A DNA stretch of 64,000 nucleotides from Ahaetulla prasina (Eukaryota > Chordata > Lepidosauria > Squamata > Colubridae): positions 13,282,358 through 13,346,357 of the forward strand of contig NC_080543.1 of the NCBI RefSeq assembly GCF_028640845.1, in the 5' to 3' direction. Both the position numbers and the translations under genes were made by a program. Below are positions 42,944-53,564 of this stretch, one piece after another. The notes below the pieces were generated by a model that was not told the DNA's origin, searched no databases, and was given only the letters and a program-made list of their open reading frames with translations. Positions within the stretch are counted from its first letter, which is position 1. Every line of letters starts with the position of its first letter.

Positions 42944-43200
42944 GGTTGCTTTTTAAAAAGACCTAATGTCCATGTCAAAACTGAACTGTTTTGCTTCTTT
43001 CAAGCCTTAATGCTTTTCAACTTGCCAGTGAACTGGGGGGAGGGGAGGGGAAATAGAAACCTGAATACATGTGTGTAGATCATGAGAGCTTGGCATCCAT
43101 TAAGATCACCATTACAGGTGCTTGATAAAAAGACAGACTGTTCCCATAACAAAAGGAGGTCTCATAATTGAACAATGTAATCACCCAGCGGTGGGGAGAA
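42944..43200. other. Unassigned stretch
   Basis: Contains GGGGAGGGGAGGGG (43036 region). No gene found. Confidence 0.4.
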
Positions 43201-43215
43201 GAGGAAGCTATTGTT

Positions 43216-43740
43216 TTAACTAGGCAAGCATTTGCGTGGGAAAACCAGAACTGGTTTTGTTTCTTCAGTACCAAAATGGTGTGTCCAATAAAGTTTTACT
43301 TTTGAGAATTCAAAGCTCCCAAGAGTGTTTCCTTTTTGGGGGAGGTTTGCTAGTCGGACAGTTGACAATCGAATTGAATGGAGAGAGTGGTCATCTTCCA
43401 CAGTATCTGTATCAAAGTCAGACAAATCCGAGTTCTCCTCCAAGAGATCTCGTGCACAATCTTGTAGCTCGGAGGGAATTGAATGGATTATTGTCTCCAT
43501 TGCAAAGTTGATGCTGGTGATAGCAGTTGATTTGCTAGATGTGACTCAGTAATATCCTTTGAGGAGAGCTAAAAATGAGATCCCCCTCTTGATCCTTCAA
43601 AAAGCTAAGCTTCCTTGAGAAACCACTGTTCTTTGCTTCCTGCAGAGGTGAGAAGGTCACTTCCTGCTGGGCTGGAAGTGTCCCACAATTGGCACAGAAC
43701 CAAGAAAGCATCCAAGCGAATGCCATGGGGGAGCCCTACA
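43216..43740 (-). other. Possible LTR-like unit with an acidic open frame, antisense
   Basis: The minus frame 43216-43500 (94 codons) is acidic near the start ('LLEENSDLSDFDTDTVEDDH'). The following sequence has TTTATTGGACACACC and 'GAAACAAAACCAG', reminiscent of R-U5. I recognise no domain and no flanking duplication. It could equally be unique sequence. Confidence 0.25.
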
Positions 43741-44440
43741 GTTAATCCTTCATCTTGATTACCTATTAAATAACTTTATTATTAGTACCCTATTTTTGGA
43801 TCTACGTCTGGCAGCACAAACATCACCGAAACCTTGAAATAAGACATGGAGCTTGAGTCAAAGTTTCCCCCACCCACAATTTTTTTTCCCAAGCAAGGAA
43901 TTTGAATTTGGCAAGGAAAGGCTAGTGTGTTTTTCATTAAGGGGTTGAGCTTGACTGTATGACAGCTGTTCTTGATTTGGGGTTTTAAAAAGTTGCAGGT
44001 TACTCGCTGTCTATATTTTGTTTTATAGTCTTTAGTCTTCCATAATAGCTCCTACAAACCTCCCCCACCTCTTTCTCCTTTCTGGATGGGATTTAAGAGA
44101 CTGTGGGATTAAGTGTTGGGAGACTGATGGCTTAGGGAACCTGTGGTAAGAATAAACACATGCGAAAGAGAGAAAGATGTAATATTTTGCTGGATGAACA
44201 CATCAAGGGAGAATTAGATGAGTATAGGTTGCCGAGTTGTCAGGTTCCATTAGTGGAAGGATTAACAAGCTTGAAGGACAATGTTCAATCCTTATTAGAT
44301 CATTGTTGTCCTGGGGTAAAATGTACATAAATGGTGATATTGACTTTTTGAATAATAACGAGAGTTGTTTCTGAATATATCCTTCCCTCCTATTTTTCAG
44401 CTTTAAATGAGGAATGAGTTTTTTAATATATACATATATA
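43741..44440. other. Unassigned stretch
   Basis: No repeat or gene is recognised. Confidence 0.4.
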
Positions 44441-44447
44441 CTTTAAG

Positions 44448-44801
44448 GGATGCAGTAGCTCAGGGGCTAAGATGCTGAGTTTGTCAATCGAAAGGTCGGC
44501 AGTTCAGTGGTTCGAATCCCAATTGCTGCCATGTAACGGGGTGAGCTCCTGTTACTTGTTCCAGCTTCTGCCAACCTAGTAGTTTGAAAGCATGTAAAAA
44601 ATACAAGTAGAAAAAATAGGGACCACCTCTGGTGGGAAGGTAACAGCGTTCCGTGCGCCTTTGGCGTTGAGTCATGCTGGCCACATGACCATGGAGACGT
44701 CTTCGGACAGTGCTGGCTCTTTGGCTTTGAAATGGAGATGAGCACCGCCCCCTAGAGTTGGGAACGACTAGCACGTATGTGCGAAGGGAACCTTTACCTT
44801 A
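44448..44801 (+). mobile_element. Sauria SINE, full length
   Basis: GGGATGCAGTAGCTCAGGGG head, B box GGTTCGAATCCC (about 44509), core, GAGCACCGCCCCCTAGAGT, and a GGGAACCTTTACCTT end. TATATACTT flanks both sides. The minus frames through it are not coding. Confidence 0.9.
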
Positions 44802-44882
44802 CTATATATACTTTTGGGTTTCTGTATGTTTAGGAAATAAGTTACTTTCATTGATGCTTATGTTTTTAAATTTATAAATAGT

Positions 44883-45130
44883 TACCGTGTCCAGTTGTGT
44901 CCAAAACGTCTGTGGTCATATGGCCAGCATGACTACACGCCATGATACATGGAACACTGTTACTTTCCCACTGAACTGGTACCTATTTATCTATTCACAT
45001 TTGCATGCTTTCGAACTATCAAGTGGGCAGGAGCTGAGGCAAATAATGGAAGTTCAGCCCAATGTGGACCACTTGAGTCTTGAACCTAGGCTGTCAGCTT
45101 TCCTGCTGACAAGCTCAGCGTCTTTAACCT
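44883..45130 (-). mobile_element. Diverged Sauria-type SINE, antisense
   Basis: 'CTGTGGTCATATGGCCAGCA', 'TACTTTCCCACTGAACTGGT', 'CATGCTTTCGAACTATCAAG', 'CTTGAACCTAGGCTGTCAGC' and 'GACAAGCTCAGCGTCTTTAA' match the complement of Sauria landmarks with much divergence. Older than the neighbour at 44448. Confidence 0.7.
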
Positions 45131-45430
45131 ATACTTGCTTCTATGTGGGATATATTGTTCTATTTGACAGAGAAAGAGACAAAATGAAATCTGCCTCTTG
45201 GTTTGTGTGCGCAAGTATTTCGTCTCAAATGTTGATTTCCACATGATGTGGTATTGCTAAAAAGATGTCTAAAAGAACAAATTGGATATAAGCAAAATGT
45301 CTCCTGATTAGATACCTACCATTGAGTCCTTCAGATGCACTCAAGTCTGGTCAGATGGAAATTGGTGAGAAATATGGCAGCCAAATTATGTTTTAGGAAT
45401 GCTTTAGGAAAGCAAGAAAAAACAATGGCT
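45131..45430. other. Unassigned stretch
   Basis: No feature is recognised. Confidence 0.4.
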
Positions 45431-45967
45431 ACCAACCTTCCATTGAGGACCTCTATACTGCATGAGTCAAAAAGAGGGCTGTGAAAATATTTACAGACTC
45501 CTCACATCCTGGGCATAAATTGTTTCAACTCCTACCCTCAAAACAATAGAGCACTGCACACCAGAACAACTAGATACTAGGACAGTTTTTTCTTCAAATG
45601 CCATCACTCTGCTAATCAAATACTTCCCTTGACACTGTCAAATAATTTACTAAGTCTGCACTACTATTAATCTTCTCATTATTCCCATCACCCATCTCCT
45701 TCCACTTATGACTGTATGACTGTAACTTTGTGGCTTGTATCCTTACGATTTATATTGATACTGTTTTCTGATTGCTTATTTGTACCCTATGACTATTATT
45801 AAGTGTTGTACCTTACGATTCTTGATGAACGTATCTTTTCTTTTATGTACACTGAGAGCATACGCACCAAGACAAAGTTCTTGTGTTTCCAATATTGTGT
45901 TGGCCAATAAAAAATTCTATTCTATTCTATTCTATTCTATTCTATTCTATTCTATTCTATTCTATTC
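45431..45967 (+). mobile_element. Rex1-like LINE 3' end with (TCTAT)n
   Basis: Parallels 33217-33776: 'AATATTTACAGACTCCTCAC', 'GAGCACTGCACACCAGAACA', 'GAGCATACGCACCAAGACAA', then TTGGCCAATAAAA and TCTAT units (45915-45967). The coding part has small deletions. Confidence 0.8.
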
Positions 45968-46189
45968 CACTCAGCCCCAGTATTATTACTATTTGACTGA
46001 CTAGAATTTGTTTCTAAATCCAATTGAAAAGGCGACAAATCTTGGTTGCCCTTATGATTGGAAGAGAAGCAGTTGAAGCTTAAGCCTTTTGGTCTCTTGG
46101 ATCTCATGGGATCCCCAGATACACTGGATCTTTTCAGTGAGGTTGGTGGAAATGAGATTTGGATGCACCTAGCAGTAATTTCTTAGCAC

Positions 46190-46314
46190 CACACCCAGAT
46201 TTAGCACAATTGTGGCAAGAAAGGTGATAAAATGGGGCAAAACTCTCTTAACAAATGTCTTACTTAACAACATAAATGTTGGGCTCAGTTGGGTCATAGG
46301 TTGAAGACTACCTG
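46190..46314 (-). mobile_element. Tigger-like element, one end only
   Basis: Ends GAAGACTACCTG followed by TA and shares 'AAGAAAGGTGATAAAATGGG' and 'TTGGGCTCAGTTG' with the other copies. The other terminus is missing. Confidence 0.6.
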
Positions 46315-46319
46315 TATAC

Positions 46320-46700
46320 AGACAAAATCAGATGACCAAAACAAAATATTGCAAAATGTAAACTAAGAGGAAGATAGCTCCACTTTGATTTCCTATTTTC
46401 CATGAACTATACAGAGCGGCTGAATCATATTAGAAACAGAACTCAACATTTCTTCCGTAAGGGAAAAGAAAACCCAACAGGAAACCTCTGTCATGCAGTA
46501 AATAATTCCAAAAGTGACCTGTGAAATGTTACAATCCTACTTTTCAAGAGATAGGAATTATATCACTTCTCTTGGTTGTTGCTGTTGCAAATGATTAATT
46601 CGTGGAGGTGGGAAAGCAAAAGTAATGAAATATCTCATTTCGTTAATGAGATATTGTTTCTGCTTGCAAGTAAAACTGTCAACATTCTTGTTCCATTGAT
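46320..46700. other. Unassigned stretch
   Basis: No feature is recognised. Confidence 0.4.
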
Positions 46701-46880
46701 GGGATGGGATAGGATAGGATAGGATAGGATAGGATAGGATAGGATAGGATAGGATAGGATAGGATAGGATAGGATAGAATAGAATAGAATAGAATTCTTT
46801 ATTGGCCAAGTGTGATTGGACACACAAGGAATTTGTCGTTGGTGCCTATGCTCTCAGTGTACACAGAGAAAAAATAAAAT
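46701..46880 (-). mobile_element. Rex1-like LINE tail, antisense, with (AGGAT)n/(AGAAT)n
   Basis: A GATAG/GGATA tract (46704-46775) changes to AGAAT units (46776-46795). 'TTGGCCAAGTGTGATTGGAC' and 'GCTCTCAGTGTACACAGAG' follow, the complement of the LINE tail. CR1 begins directly after. Confidence 0.8.
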
Positions 46881-47860
46881 ATATTCATCAAGAATTCATC
46901 AAGTGGAGTACCCCAAGGCTCTGTTTCAGGCCCAGTACTCATCAACATCTTCATCAATGACTTGGACGAGGGGATAGATGCGGAACTCATCAAATTTGCA
47001 GATGACACCAAGCTGGCAGGAATAGCCAACACTCCAGAAGATAGGCTCAAGATACAGAAAGATCTTGACAAACTAGAACATTGGGCACTATCTAACAAAA
47101 TGAAATTCAACAGTGAAAAAAGTAAGGTTCTACATTTAGGCCAAAAAAACAAAATGCACAGGTACCGTATATGTGGTACCTTGCTCAATAGTAGTAACTG
47201 TGAGAGGGATCTTGGAGTCCTAGTGGACAACCATTTAGATATGAGCCAGCAGTGTGCAGCAGCTGCCAAAAAAGCCAACACAGTTCTGGGCTGCATAAAC
47301 AGAGGGATAGAATCAAGATCACGTGAAGTGTTAATACCACTTTATAATGCCTTGGTAAGGCCACACTTGGAATATTGCATTCAGTTTTGGTTGCCACGAT
47401 GTAAAAAAGATGTTGAGACTCTAGAAAGAGTGCAGAGAAGAGCAACAAAGATGATTAGGGGACTGGAGGCTAAAACATATGAAGAACGGTTGCAGGAACT
47501 GGGTATGTCTAGTTTAATGAAAAGAAGGACTAGGGGAGACATGATAGCAGTGTTCCAATATCTCAGGGGCTGCCACAAAGAAGAGGGAGTCAAACTATTC
47601 TCCAAAGCATCTGAGGGCAGGACAAGAAGCAATGGGTGGAAACTAATCAAGGAGAGAAGCAACTTAGAACTAAGGAGGTATTTTCTGACAGTGAGAACAA
47701 TTAATCAGTGGAACAACTTGCCTGCAGAAGTTGTAAATGCTCCAACACTGGACATTTTTAAGAAAATGTTGGATAGCCTTTTGTCTGAAATGGTGTAGGG
47801 TTTCCTGCCTGAGCGGGGGTTGGACTAGAAGACCTCCAAGGTCCCTTCCAACTCTGATAT
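46881..47860 (+). mobile_element. CR1 LINE with partial RT, best CR1 copy here
   Basis: Sequence from 46900 reads '[20 protein letters not shown]' and continues in the 278-codon frame 46962-47798: '[12 protein letters not shown]' (catalytic ADD), '[20 protein letters not shown]', '[20 protein letters not shown]', '[20 protein letters not shown]'. The frame is open to its natural stop, followed by the short CR1 UTR GGTTGGACTAGAAGACCTCC and ATTATTATT. It is 5' truncated within RT motif 4, so inactive, but little decayed. Confidence 0.9.
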
Positions 47861-47949
47861 TATTATTATATAAGAATCATAAGATACAATGATTAGCGAT
47901 AGTCATAGGATACTAATAAGCAATCAGATTATATTAGGGAACAATAAAA

Positions 47950-48950
47950 ACTTTTATTTTTATTTTATTTATTTATTTTGTCACAACAATATATATATAA
48001 GCATCACACAAAAAGATTATATAGTATATAAACATATATATAAAGAAATATAAGGAGGTATAAGCATATATATATATATATATATAAGAAGAAAAACGAA
48101 AAACAATAGGACAGGAACGGTAAGCACGTTTGTGCTCCTATGCATGCCCCTTATGGTCCTCTTAGGAATGGGGTGAGGTCAATAGTAGAAAGTTTTTGGT
48201 TAAAGCAGTGGTTCTCAACCTGTGGGTCGGGACCCCGTTGGAGGTCAAATGACGATTTGCCAGGGGTCGCCTAAGACCATCGGAAATATGGGAAGTATAC
48301 TTGCAAGTCAAAGAATCGCGCTCTAATGGTTGACTCCACAAGCCAGCTGCAGGCTCTTCAAATCGCTAGCCGAATTTGGCTTCAGGCGCGATGAATTAAA
48401 AAAGAGAGAAATCTTTGCTCTGATGTCTCCCTCTCAAGCCAGCTACAATCACTCCCAATCGCTAGCCTAATCTGGCTTCAGGCGCGATAAACTTAATAGG
48501 GGAGGAGTCTCTGCTTTAATGCCTCCGTCCTCAAGGCAATCGCAAGCGGTTCAGATCGCTAGCCAATATGGCTTCAGGCGCGAAAAATTCAAAACGAAAA
48601 TAATTTTATGGTTGGGGTCGCCACATTGTGGGGAATTGTATTAAAGGGGTCGCCACATTGTGGGGAATTGTATTAAAGGGGGTCGCAGCACTATAAAGGT
48701 TGAGAACCACTGGGTTAAAGCTTTTGGGATTATGGGAAGAGACCACAGAATCAGGTAAAGTGTTCCAAGCACTGATGATTCTGTTACAGAAGTCATATTT
48801 TCTGCAATCTAGATTAAAGTGGTTAACATTAAGTTTAAATCTATTGGTTGCTCTTGTATTATTGCAATTAAAGCTGAAGTAGTCTTTAACAGGAAGGACA
48901 TTACAATAGATGATTCTATGGGTTAAACTTAGACAACAATATAAGTTGCA
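47950..48950 (-). mobile_element. Jockey-type LINE 3' end, antisense, split by SPIN-like hAT
   Basis: 47950-48205 and 48713-48950 match the complement of 2050-2640. The minus frame 48606-48959 ends in the family's 'SLTHRIIYCNVLPVKDYFSF' region. The hAT element lies between. Confidence 0.8.
48206..48712 (+). mobile_element. SPIN-like non-autonomous hAT element, second copy
   Basis: CAGTGGTTCTCAACCTGTGG...GGTTGAGAACCACTG is flanked by exact GGTTAAAG (48198-48205, 48713-48720). It is close to the copy at 90-563 but has a tandem duplication near the right end ('GGGGTCGCCACATTGTGGGG' twice, about 48615-48680). Confidence 0.85.
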
Positions 48951-49375
48951 AAGATACAAGCAACATGGATATAGCCATAAGTAGGAAGAGATAGGTACTA
49001 GTAAGGATGAGAAGAAGAATAAGTAATACAGTCTTAGTAGTTAATTTGACAGTGTCGAGGGAAGTATTTGTTTAGCAGAGTGATGGCATTTGAAGAAAAA
49101 ACTTTTCTTGTGTCTAGTTGTTCTGGTGTGCAGTGCCCTATAGCATCGTTTTGAGGATAGGAGTTGAAACTGTTTATGTCCAGGATGTGAGGGGTATGTA
49201 AATATTTTCACAGCCCTCTTTTTGACTCATGCAGTATATGGGTCCTCAATGGAAGACAGGTTGGTAGCCATTGTTTTTTCTGCAGTTCAGAAACTCAGAT
49301 TCAGAAACTCATTCAGAAAGCTCAGACTGCCCAAGGAGCTGCTGATACAGTTCTACAGAAGAATTACTGAGTCTG
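48951..49375 (-). mobile_element. Rex1-like LINE with 5' inversion
   Basis: 48951-49290 is the minus-strand 3' portion (the complement of about 33205-33530). 49310-49375 is the upstream coding part (compare 33060-33125) in plus orientation. The order of segments and the opposed directions fit a twin-priming 5' inversion. The AGAAACTCA repeats at 49285-49315 mark the join. Confidence 0.7.
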
Positions 49376-50958
49376 TGATGATGTTTTTAGATGCTCAGAA
49401 AGCTTTTGATAATGTGAATTGGCAATTTATGATAGAACAACTGCAGATAATGGATTTTCGGGAGAGATTCATAAATACTATAAAAATAATTTATGATAGA
49501 CAATTAGTAAGATAATGTTGAATGGAGAAACGACAGAAAATGTTAAAATAACAAAGGTTACAAGACAAGGATGTCCCTTATCGCCATTGTTATTTATTTT
49601 GACTTTAGAAGTCCTGTGTAGAAATATTAGACCAATTGAAGAGATAAAAGGGATGAAAATTAAAAAAGAGTATAAATTGCAAGCTTTTGCTGACAATTTA
49701 GTATTCATTTTGGAAAAACGTCAAACAATGGGCCCCAAATTATTAGAACAAATAGAGAGCTATGGAAAGGTGTCTGGCCTAAAAATAAAGAAAGAAAAAA
49801 TGAAAATATTGGTGAAAAACATCACGGAAAAAAAAGAGACATAAAAGAGAAACTAGATATACAAATTAAATATTTAGGAATATACTTAACGTCAAGATGT
49901 GTAACGATAAAAGAGGATAACTATTATAAATTAAAAGATCAAATTGAGAAAGACTTGGAGAAATGGAATAATCTACAGCTGTCATTTATGGGAAGGACTG
50001 CAACAATCAAGATGAAAAATTGCCAAGATTATTATTTTTATTTCAGACAGTACCGATAAAAATTGAAAAGACTTATTTTCAACATCTAAATAAGATAAAA
50101 AGAAAATTTATATGGGAAGGAAAAAAAAGCAAGAATAAGCATAAAAATGTTACAGGATGTGAGGCAACGTGGAGGATTTGGACTGCCGAATTGGGAACTA
50201 TATTAGCAGGCAGCAGCACTGACTTGGATGAAAGAATGGGTTGAATTAAGAAATACAAGATTATTAACTTTGGAAGGACATGATTTACAATTGGGATGGC
50301 GTGCATTTTTATGATATGGTAGAAGTAAGATGCATACATACTTTCACAGGCATTATATAAGAAACACATTGCTATAGATATGGGAGAAGGTTAGAGACAA
50401 ATATTAGTTGAAAACACCAATATGGTTATCAACAATGGAAGCTTTAATACACCCAAATATTTTTAACTTTAGAAATATTATTAGATACAAGGAGTTATTA
50501 ACAGATAAGGGGCAATTGAAGGGGAAACGAGAACTGGAAGAACAGGGGATTGAGATGGATTGGTATATGGTACATACAAATACAAACAAGATATGAAAAA
50601 GATGCTAAACTATATGGTTTCTACTTAGAAAAGACAGAGTTGGATAGGCTACTCATAGGAACAGAGGATAAACTAATTTTAAAAAATGATAACTTTTTAC
50701 TGGGCATTGAATCAGAGGAAGAACAAGTAAAGGAAATAATGGTAGCTTGGGCAAAGAACTTTGGATATTCAATTGACCTAGATAAATATCAGCAGTTATG
50801 GGAAAGGAATTACAAATTAACAATGTCCATGGCATATAAAGAAAATCAATATAAAATGTTTCATAGATGGCATATGTCACCTGAGAAACTGGCAAAAATG
50901 TTTAAAGATAAATCAGCTAAATGTTGGAAATGTCACCAGTTCCCACAGTATTTTGGGT
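49376..50958 (+). pseudogene. L1-clade LINE ORF2 remnant
   Basis: RT of L1 type in decayed frames: 'FLDAQKAFDNVNWQFM' (about 49384), 'RQGCPLSPLLFILTLEVL' (about 49560), 'FADN' at 49685-49696 where FADD is expected (loss of the second catalytic aspartate). Later come 'LFLFQTVPIKIE' and 'IKRKFIWEGKK' (about 50030-50120) and the C-terminal 'AKCWKCHQFPQYFG' knuckle-like end. Stops occur at 49513 and elsewhere. Both ends are missing. The open frame 49222-49515 is a chance fusion of Rex1-like and L1 sequence. Confidence 0.85.
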
Positions 50959-50975
50959 AGCGTCTAATGCCCTAG

Positions 50976-51108
50976 GACAGGGCTGACAAACTCCCAGCCG
51001 GCGGGCTGAATGCGGGCTGGCCACGCCCACATCCAGTTTAGCAAAGGAGTGGGAAGTCCCAATACATCACATGATACCACTATGATGATGTGAGTTTGAC
51101 ACCCCTGC
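50976..51108 (+). mobile_element. 133-bp hAT MITE with perfect 8-bp duplication
   Basis: CAGGGCTGACAAACTCCCAG...AGTTTGACACCCCTG is flanked by CCCTAGGA on both sides. It is a complete copy of the family that is interrupted at 32121. Confidence 0.8.
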
Positions 51109-51237
51109 CCTAGGATATCAGACCATGTAGTAGGGCTGTGTTACTATTATCCTTCTCATCTTTCCTATTTCCTATTTCTTTACATCTTATGACTATCTTT
51201 TTCTTTGTATCTTATGTTGATTGCTTTTATTTAGTAC
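51109..51237 (+). mobile_element. LINE 3' tail fragment interrupted by a Helitron
   Basis: 'TATTATCCTTCTCATCTTTC' and 'TTATGACTATCTTTTTCTTT' resemble Rex1-like UTRs. The continuation is at 52475-52625 ('GTGTGTACCCTGAGAGCTTA', 'GAGCCAATAAAGAATTC'). Confidence 0.5.
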
Positions 51238-52474
51238 GAGTTGATAACCCAGGGTTGTCCGGGTATTTATTTATCCCAATCCTGTATTAGACAGGAAGAG
51301 CAACTTCACCCTGAGCCCTGATTTTGGTGAGAATTAAATTAGTTAAAAATGTTTTCCCTATGCCCCTAGAAGCATCAACTAACATGATACTACCTTGTTG
51401 TTTTGCAAGCTGATTCATGATCATTTGGTATGCTTCTTTCTGATCTTGATTTAGAAATGGCTTCTTGTCTGCAATATATGCACTAAGCTGTTCAACATTG
51501 TAGTTCTTTTCTTGTATGTTATCTGCATGAAGTACGTCGTGTCAGTCTCGTAGTGGTGCAGGCAGGCCAAGTTGCAGTAATGTTTTATTTATCTTGGACA
51601 TACATTTGTCCTCAAGAATAATCATAGCCTTGTTGAAAATGTCCGGACCTGTCGTGTCCCACTCCTCTGCTGACAGCCGGGTCGGGGAAGTCCGTATCAA
51701 GCGTGCCTCTGCAGCTCTGCCAAAGTCCTATCAGAGTTATCAAGGCAGGCAGGAGACCAGGAAGTGACTTCAGCAATCCAAGTTAGACTTTGCCTGACTC
51801 AGAGAATGCCAGAAAGCAGATCCCTTATATAGGCCGTGGGGTGTGGCTCCATGACTCAGCACTTATCCAGGCCTGCCCCTCCCTTCCTTTTGGTGACGTT
51901 GCCTCTCCATTCTCCGGAAGCGTGGGTCTATCCATTGCATCATTTCGTCTTCAGCTGTTGGTAATCTCAGCTCGTGGCTGGCTTCAGGCGCACATGCTAT
52001 CAGAGGGAGGTTTGTTTGTTCGGCCTGTCCGGGCATGGTGCCAGGGCTGGGGGCTGGAGGCATGCCAGGACATTCTTCAGCACTATCAGCGTCTGGCAGG
52101 AGATAAGAAGGGCCCGGCTGCAGCAGGGGGAGCGGGCGAGACACAACAGGACCAAATGTAATTTCTAATGTTGGATTTTCCCCCTTACCAGAGGGAGCTC
52201 CCTTGTGGAGTACTGTGAAGCCGTTACCATGGCAACTCCACTGTGCTGCACAGTAGAAGCCATTTTAGGGCAGTACAATAGAAGCCATTTTAAGGCACAA
52301 CAGGCTGTATCTTAATAGAACACCCCCCCCAAGTGGTGTTAGGGGTACAGTATTTTTTTTCCAGAGAGTAAGTCATCTGTGTACCAAGTTTGGTTGAAAT
52401 TGCTTGAGGCATTCCAGAGTTATGCTGGAACATACACACACATATACACACACACACATTTATATATATATAGA
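51238..52474 (-). mobile_element. Helitron, antisense, split by a solo LTR
   Basis: The minus-strand 5' end TCTATATATATATAAATG is at 52474. Its landmarks 'GTTCCAGCATAACTCTGGAA', 'GGTACACAGATGACTTACTC' and 'GTAGAAGCCATTTTAAGG' match 27480-27700. The helicase remnant (about 51290-51420) reads 'ASRGIGKTFLTNLILTKIR', a degraded Walker A. The 3' end near 51240 is altered. The LTR at 51650-52148 interrupts it. Confidence 0.7.
51650..52148 (-). mobile_element. Solo LTR (copy B)
   Basis: TGTCGTGTC...GACACAACA lies between exact GGACC duplications (51645-51649, 52149-52153). It has a single 'GGGCATGGTGCCAGGGCTGG' unit, against three in copy A. AP-1-type TGACTCA lies at about 51852. Confidence 0.85.
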
Positions 52475-52625
52475 TCTTATGATGGTAACTGAGTGTTGTA
52501 ACTTATGATTTATGATGATTGTATTATGATTACATTCATGATTTATCTCTTGTTGCTTGTGTGTACCCTGAGAGCTTATGCACTGCAGACACTGAGCCAA
52601 TAAAGAATTCAATTCTATAAAGAAT
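52475..52625 (+). mobile_element. LINE 3' tail, part after the Helitron
   Basis: Ends 'CACTGAGCCAATAAAGAATT', like Rex1-type tails, with a few AATTC repeats. Confidence 0.5.
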
Positions 52626-52870
52626 TCTATTTTTGAGTTCAAGTGCATTTTACAGAGCAACAAAGCTCCATGGAAGCTAAATCCCAGATGGAGAGAAAAA
52701 AAAGTCAGAAAAGTCCTGTATGAGAACAAAACTTACTTCTGTGTCTTAATGGCCTCTTGGTGTTCAGAAGCCAACGAGGGAAGCTTTTCACAGCACGAAA
52801 AACCAACGGTTTTTTATTTGCTCTTACCTGCCCATCAAGCTGAGGTTAAAGCTAGAGCTATAATATCCAT

Positions 52871-53200
52871 TTGAAAAAGTGCCAATTCTCGGTGTTAGAA
52901 AACGAGATCAAGCAAAGCACAGCAAGTAAATCAGAGCTAAGATGCCTTCAGAGACAAATGAACATGTCATCTTCAAGATCAGACAGAATACGAGAGCTTG
53001 AATGCCAGCCAAAAGAGAATGGAGAATTAAGAGCACTTCGATCGCAGATCACCCTGGAATGAAAATGGGTGTTTTCCTTGCAGAAGATGATGGGACTGAT
53101 ATGATTGAGATGGAAAATCAACTAGCATTTGGGCTTCCCTTAAAAATGGGACCTGATCATTTGGTCTTTCGAGGAAGTGCCAGGAAAGAAGCCTGACAAT
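52871..53200 (+). pseudogene. Possible exon or retrocopy relic of a coiled-coil protein
   Basis: The frame from 52871 (a TTG, so not a true start) to the stop near 53060 has coiled-coil character: 'LENEIKQSTASKSELRCLQR', 'SDRIRELECQPKENGELRAL'. Another frame to 53196 reads 'VFLAEDDGTDMIEMENQLAF'. Codon-like composition and high E/K/Q/L content differ from the neighbouring repeats. No splice sites or poly-A can be shown, and I cannot name a parent gene. Confidence 0.25.
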
Positions 53201-53227
53201 ACTGCTAGTATTTTATTTGTATTAATT

Positions 53228-53325
53228 AGAATAGAATAGAATAGAATAGAATAGAATAGAATAGAATAGAATAGAATAGAATAGAATAGAATAGAATAGA
53301 ATAGAATAGAATAGAATAGAATAAC
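53228..53325. repeat. (AATAG)n microsatellite at a CR1 end
   Basis: About 19 perfect units run into the antisense CR1 terminus (AACAGAGTTGGAAGGGACC). Confidence 0.95.
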
Positions 53326-53560
53326 AGAGTTGGAAGGGACCTTGGAGGTCTTCTAGTCCAATCCCTTGCTTAGGCAGGAAACCTTACACCACTTCAGACA
53401 AATGGATATCCAACCTCTTCTTAAAAACTTCCAGTGTTGGAGCATTCACAACTTCTGCAGGCAAGTTGTTCCACTGATTAATTGTTCTGTCAGGAAATTT
53501 CTCCTCAGTTCTAGGTTGCTTCTCTCCTTGATTAGTTTCCACCCATAGCTTCTTGTCCTT
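53326..53560 (-). mobile_element. CR1 LINE 3' end, antisense
   Basis: The minus frame 53384-53587 reads '[20 protein letters not shown]'. It is truncated at about 53560, where a Rex1-like tail joins. Confidence 0.85.
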
Positions 53561-53564
53561 CTTG

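Noticed and set aside
46962..47798. 278-codon frame considered as a domesticated host gene
   Set aside because: Typical CR1 structure with 3' UTR and 5' truncation, and homologous decayed copies all over the window.
49222..49515. 97-codon frame appearing to be a new RT fusion
   Set aside because: It crosses an inverted Rex1-like segment and an L1 remnant and ends at a premature stop, a chance fusion.
53228..53325. Regular repeats checked as a possible CRISPR array
   Set aside because: Simple pentamer array without unique spacers, in a vertebrate-type sequence.
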